Origin: Deinandra increscens subsp. villosa
Lineage: Eukaryota > Streptophyta > Magnoliopsida > Asterales > Asteraceae
NCBI GenBank assembly: GCA_039602395.1
Contig: JBCNJP010000019.1
Location: 8,262,997 to 8,326,996 of the forward strand
DNA: 64,000 nt
Reading direction: 5' to 3'
Shown here piece by piece: positions 49,401 to 59,451 of this stretch. Position numbers and translations under genes: made by a program. The notes beneath the pieces are model-generated. The model saw nothing but the letters and a program-made list of their open reading frames with translations. It made no database searches and was not told where the DNA came from. The stretch's first letter is position 1, and each line of letters begins with the position of its first letter.

Positions 49401-50953
49401 TTATAAAATGCATGGTGTTGTCAGAGAATATCAATGGTGCTCAAAAATAATAGCAACAACCAGTCACACAAATAAGATAAATTTAGAGGTTAATAGAAGA
49501 ATGCTGTTGTACATTATTGTTTCACCGTCTCAGCAAAACTTCTTATTATAAATCTTAATAGCCATAAATTAACAAAAAGTTTGACATCAATAATGTAAAG
49601 CTTAATTTTTTAGCAGGGAAATGTTTGTGGTTTGGCTAAAACAAACTAAGATTACCTTGTAAGAAGATCTGAGATTGAGAAGCAGCAGGCACGTTTCACA
49701 AAGTTAGACCCTGCAGGAGCCTGATTTAGATGCAAGATTGAAATTTGTGTTAGATCCAAAAAGGTAGATCATCGATTTGTAACAATCTCAAAAAACAAAA
49801 ACATGAAATCTTCACTTTAGTACTTTACAAAAAGATCAAATTATCTCCCTCCCTTTAACCATCATTCTGTCTGTGCATACATCTACTTGGGCAAAAACCA
49901 GTATCAGATTTGATATTGTTTTTATCAACGTTTTCATAATTGGAAAAGATTTTCTGCGACATTTAATAATCCTTACACATAACTCATAATCTCGAATTCC
50001 CAAATTAGCCATGGAACTTGATGAATCCCAAATCCATCACATCACTATAAACATAAATATTGATCAAACTACATACCTGGAGATGTGAAAGCAACTTCTG
50101 AAACCAAACAGAGTAAGATGCAAGGAACCGTTCAGAACTGCATCCTTCACAAGTCACCCCTAGCAAACATATTCCAGCCCAGCATTTATCTGGCTACACC
50201 ACACATAACTTAAGTAAATACAAATTGCCACTTCTGAAATAGACTATTAAGTACATAAAAACAATCACACTATATTCCTCACTTTTGTGAACTATCAGAT
50301 ATAATCTGTAACTTACATTATAGCTGCTTAAAGTCTCTAAAACTAAACCATAATTCACATACACCTAAACTCAAGTAAGACCTCTTTATCTGATAAGAAA
50401 AATAAACAATTCATATGTTGTTTATGCTCCGGCACTCATTTCAGCACAGAAAATATCAAACCGATAAGTTTGTCCTAAAATAAATGAATAAAACAATAAT
50501 AATTTACATCTTGTTCTTGGTAACCAATAATAATTCCACGGTATTGTTACAAAACTATTCATCTCAGAAACATCTAAAATCATGATTTAACATATATATT
50601 GGTAGCATTTTAGTCATTTGTACATTTAGGATAATACGTATATCAAAAACATTACTTCTATTGCAGATTGAATTGAAATTTACCATGTTGCTAGACACTA
50701 GCATCAGTACGCGATCAAACCATAAATCAACGGCGGATTTCCATTTTTCGATCAATTTTTTGTTATCGCCAGATTGCACCACGCGTTCAGACAGCAACTC
50801 ATGAGTTCTGATTGCATAGACAACGTGTGCGAGCGCTAACGAATTTCCTAACTGTTGTTTCTCTTCGGGGATGTGTTCGTTGATAAGTGAGCGGAGAAGT
50901 CTAGGTTTTAGAACGACGTCGTACAGATTCTGAGCATAGTCAAATGCCGCCAT
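43444..50953 (-). CDS. PELP1/RIX1-type ribosome-biogenesis protein
   Basis: Fourteen exons are proposed: 50684-50953, 50077-50193, 49656-49720, 48482-48581, 48115-48186, 47572-47625, 47072-47201, 46803-46981, 45329-45513, 45090-45217, 44690-44928, 44310-44556, 43958-44079 and 43444-43887; 783 residues. PELP1/Rix1 proteins form helical-repeat scaffolds that work with Las1 and SENP3-type partners in 60S maturation in the nucleolus. The N-terminal half has the RIX1-type block DKCWAGICLLGVTCEGCSSERFLASYSVWF in exon 2 (split here only for naming). The C-terminus is highly acidic (DDDSMDEIPDIVDVEPDSDEE region). All junctions are phase-consistent, but the last one needs a 70-nt intron with a poor donor (cct/gttaat). 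Without it, coding passes from one frame to another near 43890. Confidence 0.82.
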
Positions 50954-51884
50954 TGTTGTGAGACCTCGGGCTCGACTTCTGCAACTATCTGACTCCTGTG
51001 AGGTTTAGGGAAGAAAGAGAGGTAAGCTAGGGTTTATCTAAATTGAAATAAGAGTAAATATTACTATTATAGCATCTCAATAAACCTTATATATCAAATT
51101 AGACCTCGTATTATAACACTGTCTTCAACGCTAAAGAGTTGTCATCCCATATGCGATCTCAGTCAGAATGTCACGTCGGCTTTTTACTCATCATTTTCAT
51201 ATACATCTTTTAACCTCAACACTAACATATTTATCAATCCCACATACAACCCGTTTAAATTAATATTATGTGTGTGGAATAGGGGTGGGGATGCGCCTAT
51301 TATGACATGCAACCTCAGTAAGGGCGTACATCCCCAACATTTTATGTGAGGTATGCAACACAACCTCAACTACAGATCCATCCACATGACTACATATTGA
51401 GTATTGTGATTACTCGAAAGCTTATGTGCGCAGATATCATTGATTCTACCTAGGTTTGGCCTTAAAGAAGACATAGACACATAGTGGTAAATCTTAATAG
51501 ATTTTTTTAATTATTTTATTTTTTATATTACATGTTTAGTTTTACAAGTATTTGATTTTTCTCTTAAGTTTTTAAAAATATAACATTTTTATGTATTCTG
51601 GATACACATTACAACTTGTGTATTTATATATTACAACTTGTGTATTTATATATGCCAAATAATACATATTCTTTATATCATTTCAATCTCTTTTTTATCG
51701 TTTTTATTGTAAATTCATGCATTAGGTGCTTAATTAGTTTACATGTGAATTTATATGACACTTAATATTTAGATTAACAAAATATCCAATAATTGAAGAA
51801 ATGACATGAGAAAGGGTCAAGCATGGCCCGTGCCTCACAAGGCATGCCCTCGTTCCCTTCAAACCACTTGAAGATCCCCCCTCA
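50954..51884. other. PELP1 promoter side and intergenic
   Basis: It includes the PELP1-like leader. The remainder is AT-rich with an exact two-copy 22-bp tandem repeat (ttacaacttgtgtatttatata, about 51611-51654). No gene seen. Confidence 0.4.
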
Positions 51885-51910
51885 CCCCCCCCCCCCCCCC
51901 CCAAAAAAAA
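51885..51910. repeat. Poly-C tract (18 C) followed by eight A
   Basis: C runs from 51885 to 51902, then A8. Such tracts are rare in this AT-rich background and tend to be length-unstable and hard to sequence. They can also arise at assembly joins. Confidence 0.9.
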
Positions 51911-52391
51911 GGTGTGTGCCCCACCAGATGATATGTCCTCATGTTCATACAAATGTCATAAACAGTTCCATATGCAAGACACTTCTCTTCTACTCATTCT
52001 CTTTGGTTGTACAACGTTTTTCATTCGTTTAAGTTTTCTTTTGTATTTTAAGTGATCGTTAGTGATCAACATACATATTACAACATTCATACTTTGGTAT
52101 GATTGTTAACATCTTTATGGCCATTATTGCCTAGCCTTCTTGTATCACTTGGGCGAGATGAACTTTATTTGATGTTTTGATTTCATTTATGGATTTTGTA
52201 TTTTGCTTGTGTTAGTAATTTCAAGTGACGATCTTTATACTATGAAAGTGACTCTAAAGTTCAAGAACTCATTTAGTCTCATTGTCACTATCCTTGAGGA
52301 GATAACAAATCGAATAGTCCATGGAGATTAATGGGTTAAATACATTATTTGAAGTCATCATTTGATATTTTCCAACATTCTTAGAGGGGGA

Positions 52392-52406
52392 GGGGGGGGG
52401 GGGGGG
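52392..52406. repeat. Poly-G tract (15 G)
   Basis: It is preceded by gaggggga, so the purine block extends over 52384-52408. It is the strand-complement type of the poly-C tract about 500 bp upstream. It could form a quadruplex. Confidence 0.9.
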
Positions 52407-52408
52407 AG

Positions 52409-54419
52409 CGTACATGTGACCATCATAACAAAACTTTTTGAAGGAATGTTGCAGATTTGTGACACTGGTGACTATTGTCCTTTCATTACTAGCATCAACG
52501 CATATATTGTCACTTGATCTAAAGAGATAGGTAACCGTAGCTGAAGTCGTCTCTTTATTGTTAGTGATCTTTTATAAAACCATATTTATAATCATTTGCC
52601 TTCATGAAAGAGAGTCGGACCCAAACGATATCACTTTGTGATTTGCGGCTTTCATCCCTTTTTACTTTTATGTCATTTAGTTTTTTTTTATATCAAAACC
52701 CCCCATTTTATGTTCAGCTAGACAACAACAACAATTTAGTATTGGGAGCTATTGTGTCATTGGATGATACTCAATATCTTGCCAACATTATACTATGTAT
52801 ATGATATGATGGGTACATTTGCCCGTATATGTTATAGTGGTTGAAAATAAGTTATAATTTTCATTAATTTAAAACTTAAAGATGTGCAAAACTCCCATGA
52901 TTTATATATACATCTACATACGTCCCAATGTAAGTTTACGTTTAAACGAAATTTATTCGATCAATACATCATGATTTTGTAGCTTGCAGCTTTGTGTTTG
53001 CTTTTATTTATATTTTAGTATAAGTTTTTTCATAACCGATCAATATAAATTGATATAAATTATTCAATTTAATTTTTTTCCTTAATGCTTTCTATTTACG
53101 TTTAGTATCTTTTCAACGTGTTGTCCCTATTCACAATGTCAGGTGTTTAAACTCCTGCAAGACATTCTCACTTAGTATTTCAAATGTTTGATTTTTAGCT
53201 AGTGTAAGAAAGCCTGCCCTATAGATTTATCGGGTGGATATAGTTATAGTTGCAAATTCTTCATTTTCATATGCTTTGAATATGCCGTCACGTGTGTATT
53301 GTTATATACATCTTGGTGTACATTTCATTAGAAACTAACCTGATCAAAGCAACACGATATCGGTGTAACTTTTTTATAACAGGTCGATATAAATTTGTTC
53401 ACAATGGAGTCACATCAGATATAATTTACTTTTTTTTTTTTAATCCTTTTTATTTATGTTTCGTGTCGTCGCAATGCGTTGCCCTATCCACAGTGTTAAG
53501 TACTATTCAGACTTCTACAACACATCCCAACTCACTTTTTTTTTTAATTAATTTTTACTCATGTAAAAAAAAACTCGCCAAGAATATTTATCATCCACTA
53601 GCCATAGTTACAAAAATGTAACTAAAAATTAGTGAATCAATAGATAACTCTATTAACCAAGAACAAAGAAATATAAAAATATATATATTTACAAGAATGT
53701 TTCCGGTAAAGAGGTATGTATATTTCAGGTAAGCGGTTAAGATGTTACCTAATATCATACACGTCTAATACGTGTAAAAAAATATAAAAATAATTCCATA
53801 CTCAAATATCTATCTAATTATACGTCTCAAATGTATGATATTAGGTAACACCTTTACCTAATCAATTTACACTAAAATCAAACCTAATCAGTTTACACTA
53901 AATTCGAGTTCGTTTATCATCCTAATGACAACATTGAAAGATCAGCTAAGATTATCTATCATTCTCAACCTTATAATCCTATTTTTACATGACTTTTAAA
54001 TTTTAAACAAAAAAGAATAGTTGGTAGAGTGATAATGTTCTTGGTCCTTTGGACTTGTCATGCCATTCATAATTAACTTTCACCATTCCACACACTGATT
54101 AAACCATATCATTTCAATGGTCCAACAATGGGACCAACTTCTAAAGTTAATCTTTTACTTTTTCTCCCTTTAATTTCATGACTTTGGTTATCAGAAATTC
54201 AAGTAAATATTCGGTTTTTAGGTTTTGTATTAAATACCTAAATGCTCATAATAGCAATCTAGTTCCCTTATTGTTATGTATAATCGTTTAGGGTACTTAC
54301 TAATTTGCTAACTTTTTTATTACGTGTTAATATAGAAAAGGCTCACATGCAACGACGAATAGATCAAATGTCGAATCAAGACTACAATTCTATGAAGGCG
54401 AATTTCTAATCACACATGA
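52409..54419. other. Intergenic, no gene seen
   Basis: AT-rich. Stop-free stretches do not exceed about 110 codons and none is recognisable. Near 53740-53900 there are short repeated words (ttaggtaacacc, cagtttacacta). No intact mobile element was resolved. Confidence 0.4.
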
Positions 54420-54815
54420 AGTGTTGAGGAATCGGGGAATCATAGAGCGATTATTGAATAAATCTGAAGTCATGATTACACTTTTCAGATAAAAAATTGG
54501 AGTGTATACCAATCTTTGATCGGATAAAATCAATTATGACTAAAAATGTTTGTATTGATTTTTGAGTGTTGTGCGTTCAAAAGAACAGAATGAATATGTA
54601 TGTATGCATAATACGCATATTGAGGAGGAGCGTATTAGATAACTTCTTTGTAGTTATCTAATTTCAAATTTTGAATCAAATTACACCTTGAGTCCCTCAA
54701 GTTTTAATTGATGCAGTTTTGGTCCAAAATAAAATTCTAATGCATTTTGGTTCCTCAAACTCGACACCAGTCAGGAGCTCTGCCAGAGATTGCCGCCCCT
54801 TAAATATATGTTTTA
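54420..54815. repeat. Dispersed repeat copy 3, upstream of the TBL gene
   Basis: 'cacttttcagataaaaaattggagtg' through 'gatcggataaaatca' aligns with 1252-1308 of copy 1. A degraded GC-rich core (gtcaggagctctgccagag) ends it. The distal end is about 225 bp from the TBL start codon. Confidence 0.6.
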
Positions 54816-54992
54816 AATGTTTTTAGACAAAACATTATTTTTTTTTGTATGACACCCATATTATTTTATTCATGATTGATGGTAGGACACTAATGACCCA
54901 ATTCCATCGCATGTTATGCCTAAATTTAACACAAGTTTGTCCACCTTTCTATAGTGTCCCTACATGCTCTTTTTTGCTTTGGCTCGGCCTTC

Positions 54993-54998
54993 TATAAA
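54993..54998 (+). promoter_or_regulatory. TATA box of the TBL gene
   Basis: TATAAA stands 43 bp upstream of the ATG at 55041, implying a very short leader. Confidence 0.55.
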
Positions 54999-55040
54999 CC
55001 ACCATTTCATGTCTTCATTTAACCTTTGTAATCACTAATA

Positions 55041-56991
55041 ATGGCTTCCTCCACCTTCATCTTGTGTTTCCTTGCCTTCTCGTCACTACTTATTCTTGTT
55101 AAATTGGCTGGTTCATCAGAACTCGAGATCGAAGAGTTGTCATGGCTCGATGATGATGACAAGGATGAGGAGATCATCATGGTCCAAGGCCGTCACGAGT
55201 CACTAAGGAAATGTGATTTTGGGTCGGGAAAATGGGTGTATGATCAAACCTATCCTCTTTATGATGCAGCCACTTGCCCGTATCTTAGTCCTAGGGTCAA
55301 GTGTCAGAAAAATGGGAGGCCGGATTCGGATTACGAGAAATGGCGATGGAAACCATTTGGTTGTACCATTCCTAGGTATGTATATTTTTCACTATGTTTA
55401 TTGTGTATATATATTATTAGAGATTAGAGATTAGAGATGATAACGAAAACACACGTTTAATGAATTCTAGAGTATAAACAAGTTGTGTGACAACTCGATC
55501 TCTCCTTCTCTTTGTTTTAAGCTTGAGTTTGACTCGGACTGGGGTAGTCTATTATCTATTGATTTATTTGTATGAATTTATAGTAACTCTTATATCTGTT
55601 TATAAATATGATTTTTATATGTGATATAATATATACTATTTATTTATTTTAATTTTATGTATGTTAATATTTATTACATATGTATATATTAATATATTAT
55701 ATAGAAATTATTTAAATAACTCGTTTAGCCTCACAAACTTGCCCAAAACCCAATAAGCTAAGTTCGGACTTGAGCTCGTTTATAAAACGAGCCTAATTTT
55801 AGTTGTTTTAAATTCTATATTTTAGTGAGAGATTGTAACATAAGATTGGACTTGGATGAAAATCAAATATTATTATTAACTTCGATCAGGTTTGATGCTT
55901 TGGAGTATCTTGGAAGAATGAGAAGGAAGAGAATAATGTTAGTAGGTGACTCCATAATGAGGAACCAATGGGAATCCCTTGTTTGTTTGGTCCAATCTGT
56001 ATTGCCCACTGATCGCAAAACGGTCACTTATGCAGGCCCAACCATGACCTTCCATGCTTTGGTGAGCTTAATTCTACTTATAGTTATAATATAAGTATAT
56101 AACAACAATGAATTGAATATTTACATGCATCATATCACTTCATGTCTTCATTGTGTGTGTGTGTTTTTTTTTTTTTCATTCAGGATTTTGAGACATCAAT
56201 TTCGTTTTGTTGGGCCCCACTTCTTGTTGAACTGAAGAGAGGGCCTGGAAACAAGAGGATTTTACATTTGGATTTGATCGAAGAGAATGCCAAGTATTGG
56301 AGGGCTGCTGACGTGTTGGTTTTTGATTCGGCACATTGGTGGACCCACTCAGACAAATGGACCTCGTAATTAAAAAAACCAAACAAACAACTCTCCTCGG
56401 ATCCTAAAAAACTACTTGTTACATTAAAATTTACAACTTATAATGTTTGCAGGTGGGACTCGTTGATGGATGGAAAACATGTTACCAGAGATATGAACCG
56501 AATGGTTGCATACCAAAGAGGGCTTCGAACATGGGCTAAATGGATCGATTTAAACCTCGACCCGCGTCAATCCCGGGTCATATTCCGCACCATGTCACCT
56601 CGACATAACAGGTTAGTACCTTGTGTATAAATAGTAGTTGTACATAGTGCATATAAAGTTGTACCTAACACGTAAAAAACTGTACAGGGACAATGGGTGG
56701 AAATGCTATAGGCAAAGTGAACCATTAGGGTATGCTAGTCACTCTCATGTGCCAGAAGAGATGATGGTGCTTAAAGGTGTGCTCAAAAGGATGAGATTTC
56801 CTGTTTATTTACAAGATATAACTGCTATGTCGGCTCTGCGAAGAGACGGTCACCCATCTATTTACACACGGGCTGGTGGAGATGGAGCTGTGAAACAGCA
56901 CCGGACGGAGCATGGTTCGGCTGATTGTAGCCACTGGTGTTTGCCTGGGGTTCCTGATGCCTGGAATGAGATGCTAAGCGTTATGCTTTGA
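55041..56991 (+). CDS. Trichome birefringence-like (TBL) protein, PMR5N/PC-esterase
   Basis: Five exons join in phase: 55041-55375, 55890-56061, 56184-56365, 56453-56611 and 56688-56991; 383 residues. TBL proteins are Golgi polysaccharide O-acetyltransferases acting on xylan, mannan or pectin; the substrate cannot be read from this sequence. Residues 1-25 form a hydrophobic signal/anchor. The PMR5N domain starts at KCDFGSGKWVYD and contains the conserved YPLYDAATCPYL and WRWKPFGC. The GDS nucleophile motif is at 131-133 (LVGDSIMRNQWESL). The second catalytic motif D-x-x-H is at 362-365 (ADCSHWCLPG), 19 residues from the C-terminus. The short stem and size resemble the PMR5-like branch, but I cannot assign the TBL number. 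Confidence 0.93.
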
Positions 56992-57936
56992 AATTGTAAT
57001 CTTAATGTATTGTTAGGTTACTGAAATTAAACGCGTCTTATGTTGATTTGTTTGGACTGTAACCTCCTTCCGTTTTCTAGCAGTAATTGATTAGGTATGG
57101 TTATCTTGTCTTATAACCGATGCTATGAATTACACTCTCAATCTTCAATGTATTTTACGAGTGTAAATGGATTGTTCCTTATAAGGAGTTGTAAACCGGT
57201 TCCTTATGGTGTGACTATTTTCTACTTATATCCATGAAGACCATATAATGCGAGAGTTGAAGAAGGTGATTTTGACGGTGATTATAGGCACGAGTTGTAG
57301 ATGTGACCAGACGACAATATAAAGGTAAGGGACAACGATCCCAAGAGGATTGTCTTAGTTTGTCAGAAATAGAACTCAATGATGATAATATAGAAGAATG
57401 TCGTTAAAAATAAAAATAATCACGTATAATACCGTTCATTTATACATTAGTGTCATGATTGGAGGTTGTTTAGTAACAGACAACCTTGTAAAAGGTTCTT
57501 TACATGTTATAATCCTGGTTCAATCACAGATAACGGATAATTCCAATTACATGAAATCTTTGCTTTTTGCACTAAGCGAAAACCTAATGTACTTCTAGTA
57601 ATTAAATGTATCAAAGTTACTAGTAAAGGACTGAATCATCATTACTTAAGAGAAGTAAACACGTTACCATTAAAAAGTTCCATTGAGGACTTGTGCTCTA
57701 TGACTATCTAATGAGAGCTTATACTAATTGGAATTATTATGGTTAAAATTGGGATCTTACTAGTATTGCATATATGCAATATAATTGTTAAAGCTATTTT
57801 TTTATACTGCTGCATATATGTAATATATCATATTACTAGTAATGCGTATATACGGAGTTTCTGAATTTTTCACATTAAAATTGATTTTGAAGATGACTTC
57901 CCTCGCATAAATACTAGAGACACACAGCCACACAAC
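56992..57936. other. Intergenic 3' of the TBL gene, no gene seen
   Basis: The 3' UTR comes first, then AT-rich sequence. A short stretch near 57290-57400 has transposon-like coding composition, but it is too degraded to assign. Confidence 0.35.
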
Positions 57937-57944
57937 CACACAGG

Positions 57945-58335
57945 TAGAGGTGTTTAACAATCCAGTTGGAGAACCGGTTAGGACAAAATAATCAAAATCG
58001 GTTATTAAAAAAACCGGTTACTAGTGAAACTAGTTAGGTTTTAAACCGGTCTGGCGGTTACCTTGTAAAACCGGTTACGAAACTGGTTATTCACTAACCA
58101 GTTATGAAAAAGCCCGGTAAAAACTCGATAAAAAAAACGGTTAACCAGTCTCTAACTGATCAAACCGATTACAAACCAATTACACCTATTTTACTCAAGA
58201 ATCGGTCTCTAACCGAACCGATTATACCCTAACCGATTTTGACCGGTCAACTCTCCTAACCAAAATCGGTTTGTAATGGGAAAACCTATTTGTAACCAGA
58301 CCGATTAGTAAAGAAAACCGGTTTGTACACCTCTA
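57945..58335. mobile_element. hAT-like non-autonomous element (391 bp) packed with AACCGGTT palindromes
   Basis: The ends are TAGAGGTGTTTAACAA and TTTGTACACCTCTA, imperfect inverted repeats. The flanks CACACAGG (57937-57944) and CACAGAGG (58336-58343) make an 8-bp duplication with one mismatch. The interior is dominated by accggtt, aaccggt and aaccgatt words on both strands. The TAGRGGTGTT start is shared with the element at 5509. Confidence 0.75.
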
Positions 58336-58448
58336 CACAGAGGTGTGAAAGGATACTTATTAACTCTCTCTCTCTCTCTACTTACTAACTCACTTCATGA
58401 CGGAAATTGATGAATAACTCGCTTAACAAAACTACAAATGTTCGATTA

Positions 58449-58717
58449 CCAAAGTAGAAAATGATCAAACAAATATTTCTTAACAAAACCTTTACCAATA
58501 AAAACATAGATGAACAATTTTCCATTCTATATACTCAAAACAATATAAAGAATATTATCCCTTGATGCATTATTCCAAAGTAGAAAATGATCAAACAAAT
58601 ATTTCTTAACAAAACTTTTACCAATAAAAACATAGATGATTTTTTTTTTCCATTCTATATACTCAAAACAATATAAAGAATATTAATTATGCTATGATCA
58701 TGCATTATTCCATTACT
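58449..58717. repeat. Tandem duplication (period 126 bp) downstream of the germin-like gene
   Basis: Copy 1 begins at 58449 and copy 2 at 58575 (both ccaaagtagaaaatgatcaaac...). They differ by a T-run insertion and an AT-rich insertion in copy 2. The second copy ends about 35 bp from the germin-like stop codon, so the array probably lies in its 3' UTR or terminator region. Confidence 0.9.
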
Positions 58718-58750
58718 TAAACTCAAATACTCAATTAAACTCATACCTAA

Positions 58751-59392
58751 TTAATTATCTTCCTTCTTCATCCCAAATCTCTTCTTTAACTTTTCAATCT
58801 CTTTACCTTTCAATCCAAAAGCCTTCTCCAACAACTCATCCTTAATCCCCGACCCGAACAAAGCCCCCGGAAGTTTCACCGACCCCGGATTCTGGCTATC
58901 AAAACTCCCCACAACCGTGGCCGGAGAATCCCCAACATTCATCTGAAAATGCAACACTCCCCTCGGATACACCATCACCTCCCCCTTCTCGATCACCCTC
59001 GCGAAAACTCTATTCTGCGTGTCAACAAACCCCGAGTACACCCTCCCTTCAACCACATACGCCAATTCGGTGGCTCGGGGATGATAATGGGGCACGTTGA
59101 TTCCACCGGCCTTGAAATCGGCCCGAACAAGCGACATTCCGAGCGTGTTGAGAGCCGGGAAGACGGCGGCGGAGACGGGCACGCCGGAGAATTTGTCGGT
59201 GAATTTTCCGGGGTGTTTTATGCCGGAAAATATGAAGTCGTCAACGGTGAGGGATGAGGAGTTTTTGCATTGGTGGGGGTGGGGTGAGGGTAGGCAGTAG
59301 TCTTGGATTGGATCCGGGTCGGAGGCTGAGACCGGTGAGTAGGGTTGGTGGATGGTGAAGTGGAAGATGAAGATAACTAACAAAACTGTCAT
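58751..59392 (-). CDS. Germin-like protein (cupin), intronless
   Basis: A single exon encodes 213 residues. Germin-like proteins are secreted apoplastic Mn-binding cupins; activities in the family include superoxide dismutase, and oxalate oxidase activity is rare. Residues 1-24 are a hydrophobic signal peptide. Cys33 and Cys42 fit the conserved N-terminal disulfide, although the spacing is short. Cupin motif 1 is GGINVPHYHPRATE with metal ligands His102, His104 and Glu109, where many family members have NPPH in place of NVPH. Motif 2 (GEVMVYPRGVLHFQMN) supplies His148. The C-terminus is Lys-rich. A TATA box stands 52 bp upstream. Subfamily was not assigned. Confidence 0.93.
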   Translation of the reverse strand: MTVLLVIFIFHFTIHQPYSPVSASDPDPIQDYCLPSPHPHQCKNSSSLTVDDFIFSGIKHPGKFTDKFSGVPVSAAVFPALNTLGMSLVRADFKAGGINVPHYHPRATELAYVVEGRVYSGFVDTQNRVFARVIEKGEVMVYPRGVLHFQMNVGDSPATVVGSFDSQNPGSVKLPGALFGSGIKDELLEKAFGLKGKEIEKLKKRFGMKKEDN

Positions 59393-59443
59393 TTTGGGTA
59401 ACGTGGTTTATGGCGATGGGGTATTGTGGGGATGGAGATTCAG

Positions 59444-59451
59444 TATTTATA
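59444..59451 (-). promoter_or_regulatory. TATA box of the germin-like gene
   Basis: TATAAATA on the minus strand lies 52 bp upstream of the ATG at 59392. Confidence 0.6.

Noticed and set aside
49186..49551. 121-codon plus-strand frame inside a PELP1-gene intron
   Set aside because: Composition is random-like and no domain is visible.
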